A DNA stretch of 64,000 nucleotides from Lingula anatina (GCF_001039355.2 NW_019775525.1:474728-538727); one strand, 5' to 3'; shown: positions 44,460 through 59,702, numbered from the stretch's first letter. Notes: generated from the letters alone by a model not told the origin. Translations and numbers: made by a program.

Positions 44460-45406
44460 TCTGAAATTAGACTCGATTTTAGACTGATCCTGTATCAGAA
44501 CAGACGCAGAAAGTATTACGTAAATAAAACTGGATTTTGTAGAGAAGAGTACAATTGAAAATGACAATAACAAGGTGCACAGGGCGTACGACTTTGTCCT
44601 CAAAAATAGGTGAAAAATGCAATTCACAATGACAAAATGACGAAGTAGCGTGTGCCTCTACAAAGACAAAAATATGAAATATAAAGGGAAGCTTAGGCCC
44701 TTAAGGTAGCAAAACCTCGGCCCCACGTATCAGAGCATTCCCCCATGATGACGAGTCCCATTTTTGGCACGTCACACTAGCAATAACCTGCTCGAATCTA
44801 ATGGAGGACATACTCTGTTTCACAGAAGTTTCTTTGCACGGAAGTTCTTTTACGATGATGATAAAAATGCATACACCCGTCTAAATCAAAGGGACTATGA
44901 AATGGAATTTGTCCCTTGTTAGTTCGTTCCAACAACTTTGTAACATAAGGTAAAAAGATGAAATAATGAAACAAATCGAGGTTAGAGAAGGGGAGATAAG
45001 ACGGAACTTCGTGGTGCCCTATTGTTACAATATATGCACCCTTTTTCACGCTTTCGCACTATGTCAACTACGTGATCCCTGTTCACAATTATATGGCTGA
45101 TATGATGCCTTTTTGTTGATCAGCGACCTCACCCTGGCGTGTCATATTCCCCTTTATCTCCATATAGTGTCGCTTAGCAGAAGGGCGCTTATAAGTCACG
45201 ACGAGCTGTCCGGGGCCTGGGCCAGGTTTAACAAAAGTCTAATGTTATTTTGGGAGAGTTGAAGCAAATAAGTGCTACTATCCGATAGCCGTCTACGTAG
45301 AGTCGACTTAGTTGTCAAGACCAGTGGCGGATTTAGGGGGGTGTCAGGGGGGTACTGACCCCCCTTCGAAACCCTACCAGATGACACCGTTCGCGTTCCA
45401 AAACGC

Positions 45407-45410
<4 letters not shown>
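44460..45410. other. Upstream region of the fusion gene
   Basis: 5' flank of the cellulase-lyase gene. A longer in-frame start at 44,627 exists but would hide the clear signal peptide, so I use the ATG at 44,459. No core promoter is confidently placed and no other gene is seen. Confidence 0.4.
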
Positions 45411-45450
<40 letters not shown>

Positions 45451-45552
45451 GGGGGGGGGGGGGTTTTCGGGGGCCCCCCCCCCCCCCCCAGGGGGCCCGG
45501 GGTTTTTTTAAAAAAAACCCCCCCCCCNNNNNNNNNNNNNNNNNNNNNNNNN

Positions 45553-45597
<45 letters not shown>

Positions 45598-45680
45598 TGG
45601 GGGGGGGGGGGGACTTCAGCGGGCCACACACCCCATGCCAAGGGGACCTGTGATTGTTTAAAAAAAGCCCCCCCCCCCCT
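45411..45680. other. Homopolymer-damaged sequence around a 25-base gap
   Basis: Long runs of T, G and C flank Ns at 45,528-45,552, with mirrored T-G-C blocks on each side. This looks like unreliable base calling across a homopolymer, not biological sequence. Open frames here are meaningless. Confidence 0.8.
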
Positions 45681-47805
45681 TCAAATAATCCCAGATCCGT
45701 GTCTAAAGATTATAGACGGTAAACCACTCGTAGCACCGATAGACATCGGAAATCTGGCAGTCCGAATAAAATTTAACTGGGCCGAAAACAAATTGTGTAA
45801 TAACATAAAACTGATAAAAAAACGGCTTAAAGTTGCCCTCAGTCTCATTGGCCAAGTAGTTTACAAAAATCTACTTCCTTCGTCAGACCTCCGAGTATTT
45901 TGCCTCGGACTAAACTCGTGCAAAGCTGGGTAATGTCGTACATGTATATGTACACAAAAACATATCCAAAACCTCACCAATGCCCATGGTTTCCTTATAC
46001 AAAAACATTCTTACATTGTATAAAAGACGGATACTATTACTGATAATTACAGATCATAAATTTAGCTCTTACCTTATTTTTCCAAAGAAATGCTCTCCAG
46101 TTTGGGAAACTTCTCGATTGATACTCCGCTCCTCTAATAGTTAACAGAGATCTTCTTTACATACGTGGAACGAATATTATATGATATATGATAATGATTA
46201 TAGTTTATGAACTAATAATTTTCGCCCTGGATGACTCCGTATAAAAAAAATTGGCCTTACGGAAATTGCTTATTTTTGCAATCCCAATTCACAGGAAAGG
46301 TGTCATTAAACTTTTGGCCCGGACATACGAATATATATATATACAATCCAGCTTGTCATCCACTATGAATAATAACTTCACGGTGGTATTGGCGCTCCCT
46401 TTAATTCCTTCCTTTTTAAGCGTACAGCGCGCCACTTAATATATACTAGTAGCTGTGCACAATAACTTGTCTCTTCTTAAAATGAACTAGTGAAAGTGTC
46501 AGCCGAAAGTTATTTTATACCACATACGCGGGTCTAACGATTAAAATGAGCGTGCGCTTGCGCTCAATTATCCTACAGCTAAATTGTCACCGCATTAGAC
46601 TCGGCTTAGAAAATCGTGACGTGTATGAGATGACGTTAGAGGCCTTCTATTTCACGCCGCAGCGCTCGCTAACAAAGTGTACATAAAAAGAGAAAGGCAG
46701 CATCATCTTCCGCGTCGCTGCTTATCGTTATATCTGTCATGCTGTAAGTGAGGGACTTGTGGACGGTTTTCTGATGATTTATATGTATGAAATGTTTTTA
46801 TGGACAAATTTATTATGAGGCGCGGTAGCGCATATCGGTACAATGGAAAGACAACTGGTGGTATTGGCAAATAAGTATACAATGAGGAAGAAACATATTT
46901 TAAATAGTCCTGGTAATTATTTATAGCCTCTGGGTTGTATCTACGTAAAGACATAGGCCCGTAGACTATTGGGATGGGAGAGGGGGGGGGGGAGAAAGAA
47001 CCCAACTTTTGTCGGGAAAATGTCCGCTCTGAATAAAATTTGATCATCTCGGTTTTATTTAATTGAATTCAAGTTTGGTTAATTAAGGGGAAAGAAACGT
47101 ACGTTTTTCAAGAAAAGGACCCCTTTGAAATTGTTGGCTACACACCTGAGAGCTTTCGACTGTATTAAAACCTTGGGCGAAAAAATATTTGTTTGTCCAA
47201 GGTAATACTTATATTTCGATGATAATCCATTCTTATATATTACTTGGCCTCTCATGATCAGTAACGTTGATGTTCTAATAAAACAGCACATCACTCTTTA
47301 GGGGTTAATTATCATCGCACAGACAAAAAAGATTTTTTGACGTTTTGGTGTAAAATGATTGTTTTTACTTCAAATAACTTAAAACGGCGAATAACAGTAA
47401 TGATGCCCCTTGCTTCAAAATCAAACCTCAAAGGTGCACATTTGCAAAGTTAAGTTATCACGGAGACTCCATGAGTATAGCGCTAAAATGGAACGAAAAA
47501 TCGTTGCTACACGATTTGATTTCCATGTGCAACTGCCTGCACCATACGGGCAATAATGACACCCTCGGCGCCCCCTTTTCTTCCTCATTTCAACCCTGAT
47601 GTTGACTCTGATTACACCGGCATTTGCGACACAGATTTACGATTACGCCATCCACACAGCAACCACGTCCAGGCGAGCGGTCAGCTGGAAATAACGACCA
47701 GCGGCTGTGACGTCAGAGGGAAGGCCTTGGGGCTCTTACGCACGGGTCTGGGTCATGATAACACGTTGATTTCGATGCCGACTGATTTTGGATCTATACG
47801 TTTGG
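45681..47805. other. Intergenic region, no gene recognised
   Basis: AT-rich DNA with scattered short frames, none with a recognisable domain or splice structure. A frame at 47,556-48,146 extends into the duplicated block, but it is broken in the second copy. Confidence 0.45.
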
Positions 47806-48991
47806 TTCAGCTCTTCGATCTGATCTTGGACAAATTAAACGATGTCTCAACCATTGATTGCAAAGTTGTGTTTAATTTCTTAGTATCGAAAGAAAGAGTT
47901 GCAAAGAAATGTGTAATACCATTCAAAGTCCCCAGGAGCCCTTTCTCTTTACTTTTACGCATATTATTATTAGTACTGTTTTATTCTTTTAATTTAATTA
48001 AACCATTCATTCATTTAATTCTTTTTTTCATTTGTCCACGAAAGAGGAAAATTCGGAAAATTCCCACTTGTTACATGTTTTTCATTTACAATAGCGGATT
48101 ATTTACAATATTCACACCCAGAGCAAAATGGGAAAGCGTGATATAGGCCTATATGACCATCGCTGAGAGCTCTGCTTCACGGAGTGGAACACCTCGGGAT
48201 CACGTGATAATGACGCAATTAACGAGGTGTCGCCCGCTTGTTATCGCCTAACCATTCAGACCCAGGTGGACTGTTCTTTATTATGTTCACATTGCTGTCT
48301 GCTGGGCATACGTTGTCAAAGTGACCGACTGATGACGTAAAATTCTGATGGTTGTATATGTTGCAAGTCAACAGATTTTGAGAATAACACAAATAAAAGC
48401 ACCTTGTTTGTGCGACGAAAATTCGGACAGCGCGAAAGATAACAGTATACTATTACGGAATTACTGCAATTATCGATGAGATAAACACGTTAGTGGAAAC
48501 ACCTGAAGGACTGCATCTGTACAAAGGTAGAAAAAAGAATTTCTAATATAACGCTATAAAATAGCATTCGTGAGTTCACGGAATTAAAATCATTATACAT
48601 GTATATGGGCCTATATAGTTAATCATATGAATTTTAGTGTTTAATTTCCGTGAAGAAATATGTCGGTCTGATAGAAAATGACGGACACTGAACATGAAGG
48701 TCTACATATCGGACATTTGTTTAAAAGCAAAAAGGTGCAATTTGAGAAGGTTTTTTTTTTCCACAAAGACTTCTAGTATGATAACTTGCTCCAGACGATA
48801 AGTGTTCTGTCATGTTCGGGGGGGTGGGGGGGGTGTTCGAAGAGAGATGGGGGCTTTTCGTGTCAAAGAAAGGAACTTAAGAGAAAATATAGTTTGAAGT
48901 AAACAATTTTAATTGTTTATTAATTGTTGAAAGAGATAAAGTAGCATTGTTAAAACAGTCTTTTTCAACCTGCTTTCCTCCACTCTTTGTN
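47806..48991. repeat. Haplotype-like direct duplicate, copy 1
   Basis: Starts GGTTCAGCTCTTCGATCTG and matches 49,112-50,280 closely, with scattered substitutions and small indels. It ends at a single N (48,992). The differences fit two alleles or a recent segmental duplication. Confidence 0.75.
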
Positions 48992-49111
48992 TGAGGAGAG
49001 CGACGCAGACGAACCCTGGAGCCCGGGGCCCCCCCGTAGCTACCCCCGCCCACCGTAACAGACGTCGGACAATAGAAAGGCTTGCGTGTAATCTCCTTCT
49101 GTTATAACTCC

Positions 49112-50280
49112 TTGGTTCAGCCCTTCGATCTGATCTTGGACAAATTGAACGATGTGGCAACCATTGATTGCAAAGCTGTGTTTAATTTCTTAGTATCGAA
49201 AGAAAGAGTTGCAAAGATACCATTCAAAGTCCGTAGGAGCCCTTTCACTTCTTGTACCTTTTACGCATATTGTTTAATTCTTTTTATTGAATTAAACCAT
49301 TCATTCATTTAATAATTTATTTATTTTTCATTTGTCCACGAAATAGGAAAATTTGGTTAACTCCCACTTGTAATGTGTTTTTTATTTACAATATTCACAC
49401 CCAGAGCAAGTAATGGGAAAGCGTGATATATATGACCATCGCGGAGAGCTCTGCTTCTCGGAGTGGAACACCTAGGGATCACGTGATAATGACGTAATTA
49501 ACGACGTGTCGCCCGCTTGTTATCGCCAACGCCATTCGAGCCCAGGTGGACTGTTCTTTATTATGTTCACATTGCTGACTGCTGGGCATACGTTGTCAAA
49601 GTGACCGACTGATGACGTAAAATTCTGATGGTTGTCTAGGTTGCAAGTCAACAGATTTTGAGAACAACACAAATAAAAGCACCTTGTTTGTGCGACGAAA
49701 ATTCGGACAGCGCGAAAGATAACAGTATACTATTACGGAATTACTGCAATTATCGATGAGATAAACACGTTACTGGAAACACCTGAAGCACTGCATCTGT
49801 ACAAAGGTAGAAAAAAGAATTTCTAATATAACGCTATAAAATAGCATTCGTGAGTTCACGGAATTAAAATCATTATACATGTATATGGGCCTATATCGTT
49901 AATCATATTAATTTTAGTGTTAAATTTCCGTGAAGAAATATGTCGGCCTGACAGAAAATGACGGACACTGAACATGAAGGTCAATATATCGGACATTTGT
50001 TTAAAAGCAAAAAGGTGCAATTTGAGAAGGTTTTTTTTTCCACAAAGACTTCTAGTATGATAACTTGCTCCAGGCGATAAGTGTTCTGTCATGTTCGGGG
50101 GGGTGTGGGGGGGGGGTGTTCGAAGAGAGATGGGGGCTTTTCGTGTCAAAGAAAGGAACTTAAGAGAAAATATAGTTTGAAGTAAACAATTTTAATTGTT
50201 AATTAATTGTTGAAAGAGATAAAGTAGCATTGTTAAAACAGTGCTTCGTCTTTTTCAACCTGCTTTCCTCCTCTCTTTGT
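49112..50280. repeat. Haplotype-like direct duplicate, copy 2
   Basis: Second copy of 47,806-48,991, ending at another single N (50,281). After that N the motif CAACCTGCTTTCCTCCACTC is repeated once more. This pattern fits two overlapping haplotype contigs joined end to end. Confidence 0.75.
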
Positions 50281-50389
50281 NCAACCTGCTTTCCTCCACT
50301 CTTTGTAGCACAAAACCTGCCTTTCCCCAGTCTTCAGAAAAAAAATAACAAAAACAGAATTGCCAAAAATAAACAACAGCATAATTTCC

Positions 50390-53300
50390 ACAATGTTTTT
50401 ATTTAACATTCTTTTATATAAGAAACCAAAACATTTTTCAATATGGTTTCACTTCTCTCTGTACAATAAAATAGAAGCTGAACACAATAACAACAACAGC
50501 AACTGAGTCAGGAGTCCTCAGACACGTAGTAAAACCCAAACCGGTCTAGGTCTAGACGATGCCATCAGACAATCAAATCAACTGGCCACCAACACCAGCA
50601 TTAACTCTTTACAGATGCTTCTCCGCTTGACTTAGCACATTCAGAACAGTGGACTAACAGATCCGCGGATCAAACATGGCGACCCACTAAAAAGCTTGTT
50701 GTTTAATTCCCGATTAAACACAGAATATATTTCCCGCGGAGATTGCACAACAAGCATTCAAGTGAGGCGGCCATATTTGATCCGCGAATTAGTCGGTACG
50801 CTGTTCTGAATGCTCTCTTAGGGCTGTTAACAAAAGAAAACGGGATAGGGCACGGTTTTACCTCTTGACGGTTTTGAGACCTAAACTGGTTTGAGTGTCC
50901 GAACGTTCACCCAGGCGCAACATACTCAAGTCTGCAAACTGCATGAACTTATGGTTCACCTTGCAACGTAAACATTCCCCATTTTAAAATGTAATTTCAT
51001 ACCAACTTCCTTACTTATTATTTTCATTTTTTAAGAACAACTCGACAATTGAATTTTTTATAAAATAATGTCAACTTAACAGAGAGTGCAGACCCAATGT
51101 TGCGGCACAATACCACTGAATTTGATGGACGAACAATAATCATATAAATAATGAAATAACGAAAACAAAAAGCTACCTTGTGCTTTATGTCGTCTCGAGC
51201 ACAAACCTGTTAGTATTTGCCAAGCAAAAATTAAACCTAAACATACATAACCTTCTTTACATTAAACCATATTATGACACTCAATCAGGAAGACAATCTC
51301 CTATCTGCACCATATAATCATCTCAAGGCTCCGCTGCACAAATACCGTACTAAAAAAGATTTTTCTAAGTATCACAACCATATTGAACGTTATACGCTAT
51401 AAAAACTGTCCACCTGTCCCAATAGTTCCGTTAAGGCTGGTCTGATAGTATGAGAGTCTTTTTCGCTCCAGATAATCATCGAGAGAGACATCATTTATTC
51501 ACCATGGGTTCCAAGGTTCGGAGCGAGCACATGGATGACTTGGGCGTGGTCTAAGCGGTCGTGGTCACTGAAGGCACGTTTTTTTTTTCTTTAACAGCGC
51601 CATTCTAACGAGGAGGACCAAACACTTCGGTGACAGACTCTATGCATCTGTTAGACTTTCAGTTATTCCCTATTGTTTCGGTAGTTTCTTTTATAAAAGT
51701 AACACTTTTTACACAAACTACTATAAGGCTGATCCACTATTATGGCGAAAAAAATGACTTAAGGTCATGACAATTTGATTAATGTAGCAGAATGAAAATC
51801 TAAACAAAAGTCATCTAACAGAAGCAAATAATTATATAGTATTAAAATGGGACTATGATGACAATTCAGATTAATTCTAAAAACGGCTGGAATATACTTG
51901 AGAAAGTTTCAGCTCTCCATTTAAATGAGCTTAAACAGCAATACCTTATTTGAAGTTTGGTTTTGTTAGGCTGCTATTATGATTAAATGCTTGGTGGATA
52001 AAATGCAACAAATTCAAAAAATCTATGTATCATGACAAAAATGCTACTACATTTTATTTTTTCAACTTGTGGTATACTGCTCTTAAATAAAAAAGATATA
52101 GCATGTGTTCTGTTCTTTTTTTTTTTTTTTTTTTAGAAAATGATTCCTATTTGTATTTTTATATCTATATAATCTGTATTTTTATATCTATAGCATATTT
52201 AAATATCCTTGAAAAATACTATACTTTCTTCAGGATATACTGACATTTTGTTATACTCAAGACATTTAACCTTATAAAAAAAACTAGGATTCTTTAGATA
52301 TATCTATGTCTTTCATTAGAAAAATAATTTCCTTTGCTTACAAGAAACATGCATAATGCCCGAAGTTTAGATCATCTTTCTTGTTAACTGATTAAATTTG
52401 AAAACTTAATGAAATGATCACATGGCACATACACTGTGTGGTAAAATTTGTTAACTGAAAATTGCATTATTCAGCTAAAAGTAAAAAGGGTCTTATGTCT
52501 ACTTTCATTATCAATAACTACACAGGATAAAACACCAAAAACTACTTATAAATTCCAAGATAGTACTTTTCTAACAATAAATAGCTGAAGACTTTCTAAA
52601 TCAATTTTACCTAGTATCATCTGTTTGATAACTGCTCTCAAAATTCAAACGGAATTGTTTTATCTGTCTCCAAAATCAATGTCTCATTGATAATATCCAA
52701 AACCAGACTTCAGTCATTCAAGGCAGAAATATTTTTGTGAGAAACTAAAAGAGTCAAATTAAATCTTGTGAAATCATAACTGACACTTAAATATTAACAT
52801 CTGAATTTTAACATCTGCAAAGACAAATGCCACTTGCTTACAGCAAGCCAGTATATTTCAATGTGAAACTTAATGTCTTGTGGTAACTTTACAAACAAGT
52901 GTTTAGCACTACAACTTAAAGCCTCAATATAAATAACAACTATCCATTATAATTCTCCTATCTAGTCTACAACATGAAACTTACCCATAGGCACCTTTAC
53001 AACCAAACTTTTAATAAATAATAATCATAATTGAAATGCAACAGATTAAAGCAGCCCTTAAAACAGACGGTATGTGTATCACCTTCCTGATGTCATGTTT
53101 AACTGATTCTGGAGTATGAAGTTCTCTAAGATTACCCTCCATCATCTTGTTTATATAAATATGGCAGTTCTGTGGATCGGGAATGTTCCAAACATCATGG
53201 CTTTGCTTTGAAATGGATCACGTAGAATTATTTTCTTTTTTCTCCTTTTTCTTTTTAATCTGTTTTTTCAACTCTAAATAAAAATTAAAAAAAAAAACAA

Positions 53301-53574
53301 TTAGTTTAAGCACCAACTGTAATTAAAAAGGAAAAATGGCCAACTAATGGGTCAATGCATATGACAAAAATGTTAGTCCCCAATGACTTTATTATTATCA
53401 TTATTATTATAATAATTGCACTTGTTTTTTTTTTTTTTTTTGAGAATTTCACACATTTCAATCTGAGTCAATGTAAATATTCCGATAAAATAGCACTGTG
53501 TCACTTTGCACTGCGTTACAGACAGTATAATTGCATTACACTAATTTATTTTCATAAGAATAGCATCCTCCCAC
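50390..53574 (-). other. Probable long 3' UTR of LPCAT3
   Basis: AT-rich sequence downstream of the LPCAT3 stop, with no recognisable gene. A minus-strand AATAAA lies at about 50,398-50,403, near the duplicate block boundary, and could mark the transcript end. A MITE lies inside at 50,638-50,812. The UTR extent is inferred; nearer polyadenylation signals could also be used. Confidence 0.35.
50638..50812. mobile_element. GCGGACTAACAG-family MITE, copy 3
   Basis: The best-preserved copy. The left end CATTCAGAACAGTGGACTAA and right end GTACGCTGTTCTGAATG are inverted repeats, with GATCCGCGGATCAAACATGG next inside the left arm. Confidence 0.75.
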
Positions 53575-54222
53575 TCACTTGGCATCAACTAGTTTCTGTT
53601 GCATCTGAGCGTCCTTCTCCACCTTGGCTTTGGGTCTCTTGAGCACAGTTGCTTTCAGCAGCATATAGACCAGGGGCCAGGAGAAAAATAAAATATGGCC
53701 GCACCAGTACACTTCACTGTAGATCTGTAGTGAACAAAGAAATTCTGATGTAACAGTTATTAGCTTAGTTACTGTAATACAATCTGCAATATTAAAACTA
53801 GCCATCCCTTGATATATGCCTTAAAAAGTGGAGTCGGGAGGCCAGAAATAGTTTGTAATTTTTTTTAATATTCTTAACAATTCTTCTTCATGTATTTGTT
53901 TGTATGTCTCTCATCAAAAATAATTTTTCTTGTTTATAAGAAACCTGCAAAATGCCCACAATTGACGTATTTCTTGTTAAATTGAAAAACTGTTAATAAA
54001 ATGAGTGCATGGCACTTTAACAATGTGACAAGTTGACTAAAGAAGTTAGGCATAAAACTGACTTTAGGGTGAAAATCATGAAAGAAACAAAAAGACTGTG
54101 TAACCCTGCAGATCTATTCAGTAATTCAAAACTTCTCCAACTTTGAGCAAACAAAATTTTGCACGTTTTGTTTACTTACCGGCAATTGTTTTGCTTTGCC
54201 CCACATCTCCCCACACACACAC

Positions 54223-54256
<34 letters not shown>

Positions 54257-57200
54257 TTATTTCTCCAGGGCAACTGCACTAGGAGAGCCAAAAAACACAA
54301 AAGAGAACAAGTTTAAGGAACAGACTGAGCTCATAAAGATATTTTAAAAGCAAACACCCACCTTGTACCATCTCTCATAAGTGAGCAGTACAAATCCAAT
54401 GAGAGGATACCCCAAGAACACTTCCACAAACATTTTCCTGAACACCCAGTGCACAGGATACACCAGGGGATGATTGCATAGCCTCTTTAATGTGGGGTTT
54501 CTGTCCACTTCTCTTTGTATCTGAAACACAATGAACATCTTTCAAATTGGTCATATTTCTATACTGCGTGTACCATTGTCAGACAAAAAGGGCCTTGACA
54601 TTCTGGTGTTACTTGCTTGGCGCATGTGACTTCTGTCATGGTGCAACTAGAATTTTATTCGCACTTGCCCGCAAACATGAGTTTCTTGCTAATAGGTCAC
54701 TTGCCTGACATAAATTGGATTTTGGAAAGATCCCCCCCCCCCACTATAAGAACATCCCAAAATTGATTTTGGAGTGGGTCAAACAGATTTTACAGACCTG
54801 CTTGCCTATTAGAGCAAGTTATGAAAAAGTTTGTGTCAAGCCCTGGCATCCATCATATTGCAAAATTTCAGACCAACCTCTTTCCACAAATAGAAAAAAA
54901 AAAGGATTCAGAAAATTATCTTTACTTTTGTCCTCAACAAGCCACTTAAAACTGACAATGCCAAGAATAAAAAACACAGTGCCACACACTTGGATTCTCT
55001 TTAGCCGCCTCTACTCACATCTTTCTCCATGTTCACGATGGGGAATTCTAGAGCGAAGTTCATGTAGTAGCCTGAGTGGATGCCATGCCACACAGCTAGG
55101 GTGAATAACGTCACTGCCTGTGAGATCTCTTTGTGACCCAAGAAACGCAGTCTTTTATATACATATCTGGAACAGGGGTAAATATATATAAAAACAACCA
55201 TGTATTTAAGTTTTTTTTAATGAAATTGTAAAGGTCAAGACAACAGATCAAAGTTGTACATCCAGTTTTTTCACAGCACAGACTCAAATTTTTAACACTG
55301 TGGACATCCAGAAGTGTATTTTAAAAGGTGTATACAGCATTTCAATGGAACATCTAGGAGACCTCATTTATAAGTGCCTGGCAGTTTCCAGCAGGATTTG
55401 TCAAAATCATATTAGTGTTCAGCTCTCAGAAGACAGGGACATCTACATTTAGGATTCACATACTTCTTAAAAACTTGTATTTAATGTCTAAATACTTATA
55501 GAGAGGAATTTAGCAATTTACAACATTAAATTACATTAGAAAGACAAGATCACACAACCTGACCTCTTTGTACTTTTCTCCTACTTACTTTAACATCCAA
55601 AGATTTGTGTTTAAATTAAAGGAATCTATTTTCTCCTGAAACGTTGTGGCCGTTTCAAATTTTACAAGCTTAACATTGATACAGCCATCCCAGAGATCAT
55701 TTCCATTTTGATCTGTTCCATTATAAGTAAGTCCAGTCAAAATACATGCACCTTCCTGAAAATATTCAAATAAATTTAAGGTATACTATATACCTTTGTA
55801 AATGCCCCAAAGTCATATTTTCTATGGGCTCACTCCCAGTGAGACTATAGTTCTATGTAGATCTATCCAACTCCCTGTGAACTCTTGCTGAATGCAATCC
55901 ATTGTTTCTAACATACTTGTATAATCACCAGCCTTTCTGTATTCTACTCACAATCAGTAAGCGTATTAATCTTATTGCATTCAGGGAGAGTCCCTGCGGT
56001 GTTGGATCAAGCTAAGTACAGCTCAACATCTTAATACAAAATTACATATCTCTCCCAGTCTAGACCTTAAAAATCATAAAACCTAATAAATATTCTAGAG
56101 TTGCGCTAACAACTGTTCTGTGTAATGATACAGTAAACATTCTTGCTTAAGGAAAAAGTTTTGAATTTTTTACTCCATGAATACACAACTCACCACAATC
56201 ATCCAGACTGCTATATATTTGTACAAAGCAAACTTCCCCCAAATTCCAATGTACAGCAACTTTTGCCAGAGGTGCAGAGACTGCAAAATAATGATAATGA
56301 AGAAAAAATTTTCACAACAATAATTTACAAACTACAAAACCTTCAAAACAATAGCAAAGTTGAGAAGAAGTCCATGCCCTCCCACGGCTCCCAGTCTTCT
56401 TAAATTTAAACTTGCCTCCCAGTCTTCTTAAATTTAAACTAAGTGACTGGTTCACTTTTTATTATGACCGTATGACAATACAAAAAGACAAAAAATAGGG
56501 CTCTTGTTGCAGAAATTCTAAATCTGACCACCAGCCCAAGTCCATTATGACGATGAAAAAAGAAAAAAAATTGGGCTCCCTTTCCAGAAATCCTTAACCT
56601 GACCACTGACCCAAGTCCATACTCACAGCAAATTCGTCTCCCACCATATAGAGTCCAGGGAAGAACTGATGCCCCACCTGGTAGACAGCAATATAGACCA
56701 CTCCCAGACTCAGCCTCCTCATACCAGGTATGATGCTACAATAACAAACAAAGCACAAAAAATAAGCTTCAATTCGGGAGTGCTTTTAGAACATGTTAGT
56801 TCACAGCCAAACTGATCCGCAGACTAAATATGGCCGACCCACTTAAAAATAATGCCACCTTATCCCCTGATTGTCTCCCAGCCTTCACACTAGCCTAGCA
56901 ATTAAACCTCAAAACCAAGAATTAATCCATTTAATGGCACATGTGGAGAAGGGGAGACCATAAGGGGATTAGTTGGCTTGCTCTTAAGTGGGGTCAGTTA
57001 TATTCAGCTGGCAGATCAGTTAGTCCATGGATCATCCATTCTGAATGTGAGCAATGTTTTTACAATGTTGCAAATACTGGAGTGCAAGGTCCTTTTTTGT
57101 CTGCTAGAGTCTTGAGGTCAACTGGTGCAATTTGACGGCCATTACATGCTGAAACCCAAGTCTGTTTCTAATTGTACCAAAGTGAGGGCTAGGGAACCAT

Positions 57201-59215
57201 GGTGTGCTTTATTTTGTATAGCTCTATGAGCCTACCCTAGGTTCTAGATTCCGGTATTGTCAGCTCGATCTTGATTTCATATATAACCCATATCAACAAT
57301 ACCAGATCTTACTGATAACAATAAAGGCTTGTCAGCTAGGTATTTGTATCATATAAATTAAATGTGAAATTCTATAAACACAGGCTGTAAAAATGTTACT
57401 TTTTCTTCAGCATGAGAGAAATAGGCAGTGGGGTAAGAGGGTGTTAGGGAGTTGCTACCTTGCTGGAGGTCCTCCTGTCTGCTTGTTGCCAAATGCACCT
57501 TCAACAAAACCACGATAACGCTTCAGCGGAAACTGAAACAAAAAAATGACATGTTAATCCTCAGGAAAGTGTTTAGTAGTGTATAACCCTGACATGAAGA
57601 TGAAAAATTTAGTATGAAGGTATCTGAAGTGGTTTGTTTACAATAAATACATTTTACCATACATGTAGCAATAATTGAATAAATGGTTAGCTAACAAAGT
57701 TTTATCAACAAAATTTCAAATTGCTGAAAAGAAACAGTCCCACTTATCATTTCTGAACACAGACATATTGAGAGAGAGAGATGCATTTTTGTAGATGTTT
57801 AAAATGGCAACTGTTACAAATAAACATGAATTGTAACATATTAGATATAACGGTATATTAACCAACTCGCACACATGCACATGCACATACACAAACACAC
57901 ACACATTGACCTGACACCTTACAACTTAAAAAGATGCACAACTCCATAATAAGTTACCTGTGGTCCAGTCATAAATCCCCCAAAGTGATAAGAGTAGCCC
58001 AGCACCTCCAGTGGACTGGGGACGGTGTCCAGAGCAGTGGACTGCTGGTCACTGGACAGAGACTTCTGGAATTAATAGAAATGATAAAACTGGTAAAGAT
58101 TGAACGCTCTACATGGTCTGAAACTGACCATCTGACCATGCTATGTTCTGGTGTGCACTAAATATTCTACCAGGGATTTTGTCCAATTGGCCAGTGGCTA
58201 TTAGCATGGCAGTTAAAGACTCAAAGGATTGCCAGCCAAAATATCGACTTCTAGGCAAGTCGTTTTCAACTGTAGAATAATTCATGAACAAAAGCACTTA
58301 TCCAACAGGTGGCAAGTGGTAAATATAGCACTTACTCTGTCTTTCCTTCCATCATAGACATCGAACACGAGCCCAGTGAGGCGCAGACAGAGCACACAGT
58401 GAGGGGTGGTCCAGCGAATATCATACCCGTCTGTAGCAGTGAAGTAATAGGCAGCAACCAGGTAACCCTGGAAGTAAACAACAATTATGTAACAAAGTAA
58501 ACAACATATGTATCAGGTAACCCTGGGAGTAACATATATAATCATAGGGTTGGTACCTGGACGGGAGGGGGAAGGGTAAATTTTTCCCTACAAATTTGCA
58601 GTACACTTGTTTGGAATTTTTTTTCGAGTGGAATCTAAAGAAAATCATATATTATTTAAGTATTTTAAATACTTTTGATGCCATGCAAAATATCATTTTG
58701 GATGTACCAAATATGGGATTATGTCTTCTTTGGGATTGCTGGTGAATTACCATAAAAAAAATGACTGATTAAAACCTTCATTACACAGTAACCTATCGAT
58801 TCAGATATGAAAATAGTTACTATCCACCTCCCTTTTTTATTTTTTCCCAAACTTTTTGTTCAGTGCTTTCATGCACTGGAAAGGCTCAGTCAGTTCTTTC
58901 ATTTAGCAGTGGCTCTTGCCTACCTTTATAATATGCAAAAGACATATTACATTTAATAACTTTCCACTTACCAAGTTAAAAATAAAAGCCAGGGCCACAG
59001 ACAACTGAGTCCCTCCTATGGCCAATAGTAATGCATAGATGACCACAATGTTTGCGATGGAGTGAAGGACATTGAAACCTGAAATAGGCGGCCAAATATA
59101 TTCCAAACATTTCTACTACTTCAATTATTCCAATATTCAATTTTTGTGAAAATCCATATACATCTTTTTATTCACAAGATAGTATTTTTCTCAACATATA
59201 GATAGATAAACAAAG

Positions 59216-59293
<78 letters not shown>

Positions 59294-59656
59294 GCAAAGA
59301 TTTTAACATAGAACATAGAGCATATTGGCAACCACAAAATTAGACACTTACCAAAGTTGAAGTAACACAGCCAAAGTCCACATAAGGCAAAGAAAACATG
59401 CTGTACATTGGACGGCTTGCCAAAGATGAAGTTCCTATATATAAAAGCTAAAGGGTAACCTGGAAAAGCAAGGCGATAAATGATATACACCCTCCAAGCA
59501 AACAGTGTCTCTCAGAAATGAAATTCCTCAAAACTAGATTGGTAGAGAACATTTTTTTTCTTCAATTCATATGCATAGCTACTTTAAATAATACCACTCT
59601 ATTAATTGCAGCTTGCCCCTTAAATCTTCCTGACTTTTGTTATCATTACTTAAAAG

Positions 59657-59702
<46 letters not shown>

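Noticed and set aside
44460-44627. Longer N-terminus for the cellulase-lyase protein
   Set aside because: The upstream in-frame start would bury the clear signal peptide that begins at 44,459.
45333-45653. Poly-Lys/poly-Phe open frames
   Set aside because: They arise from homopolymer runs around a gap and are not believable sequence.
47556-48146. 196-aa plus-strand open frame
   Set aside because: No recognisable domain, and its second half is disrupted by indels in the near-identical duplicate at 49,112, so it is unlikely to be coding.
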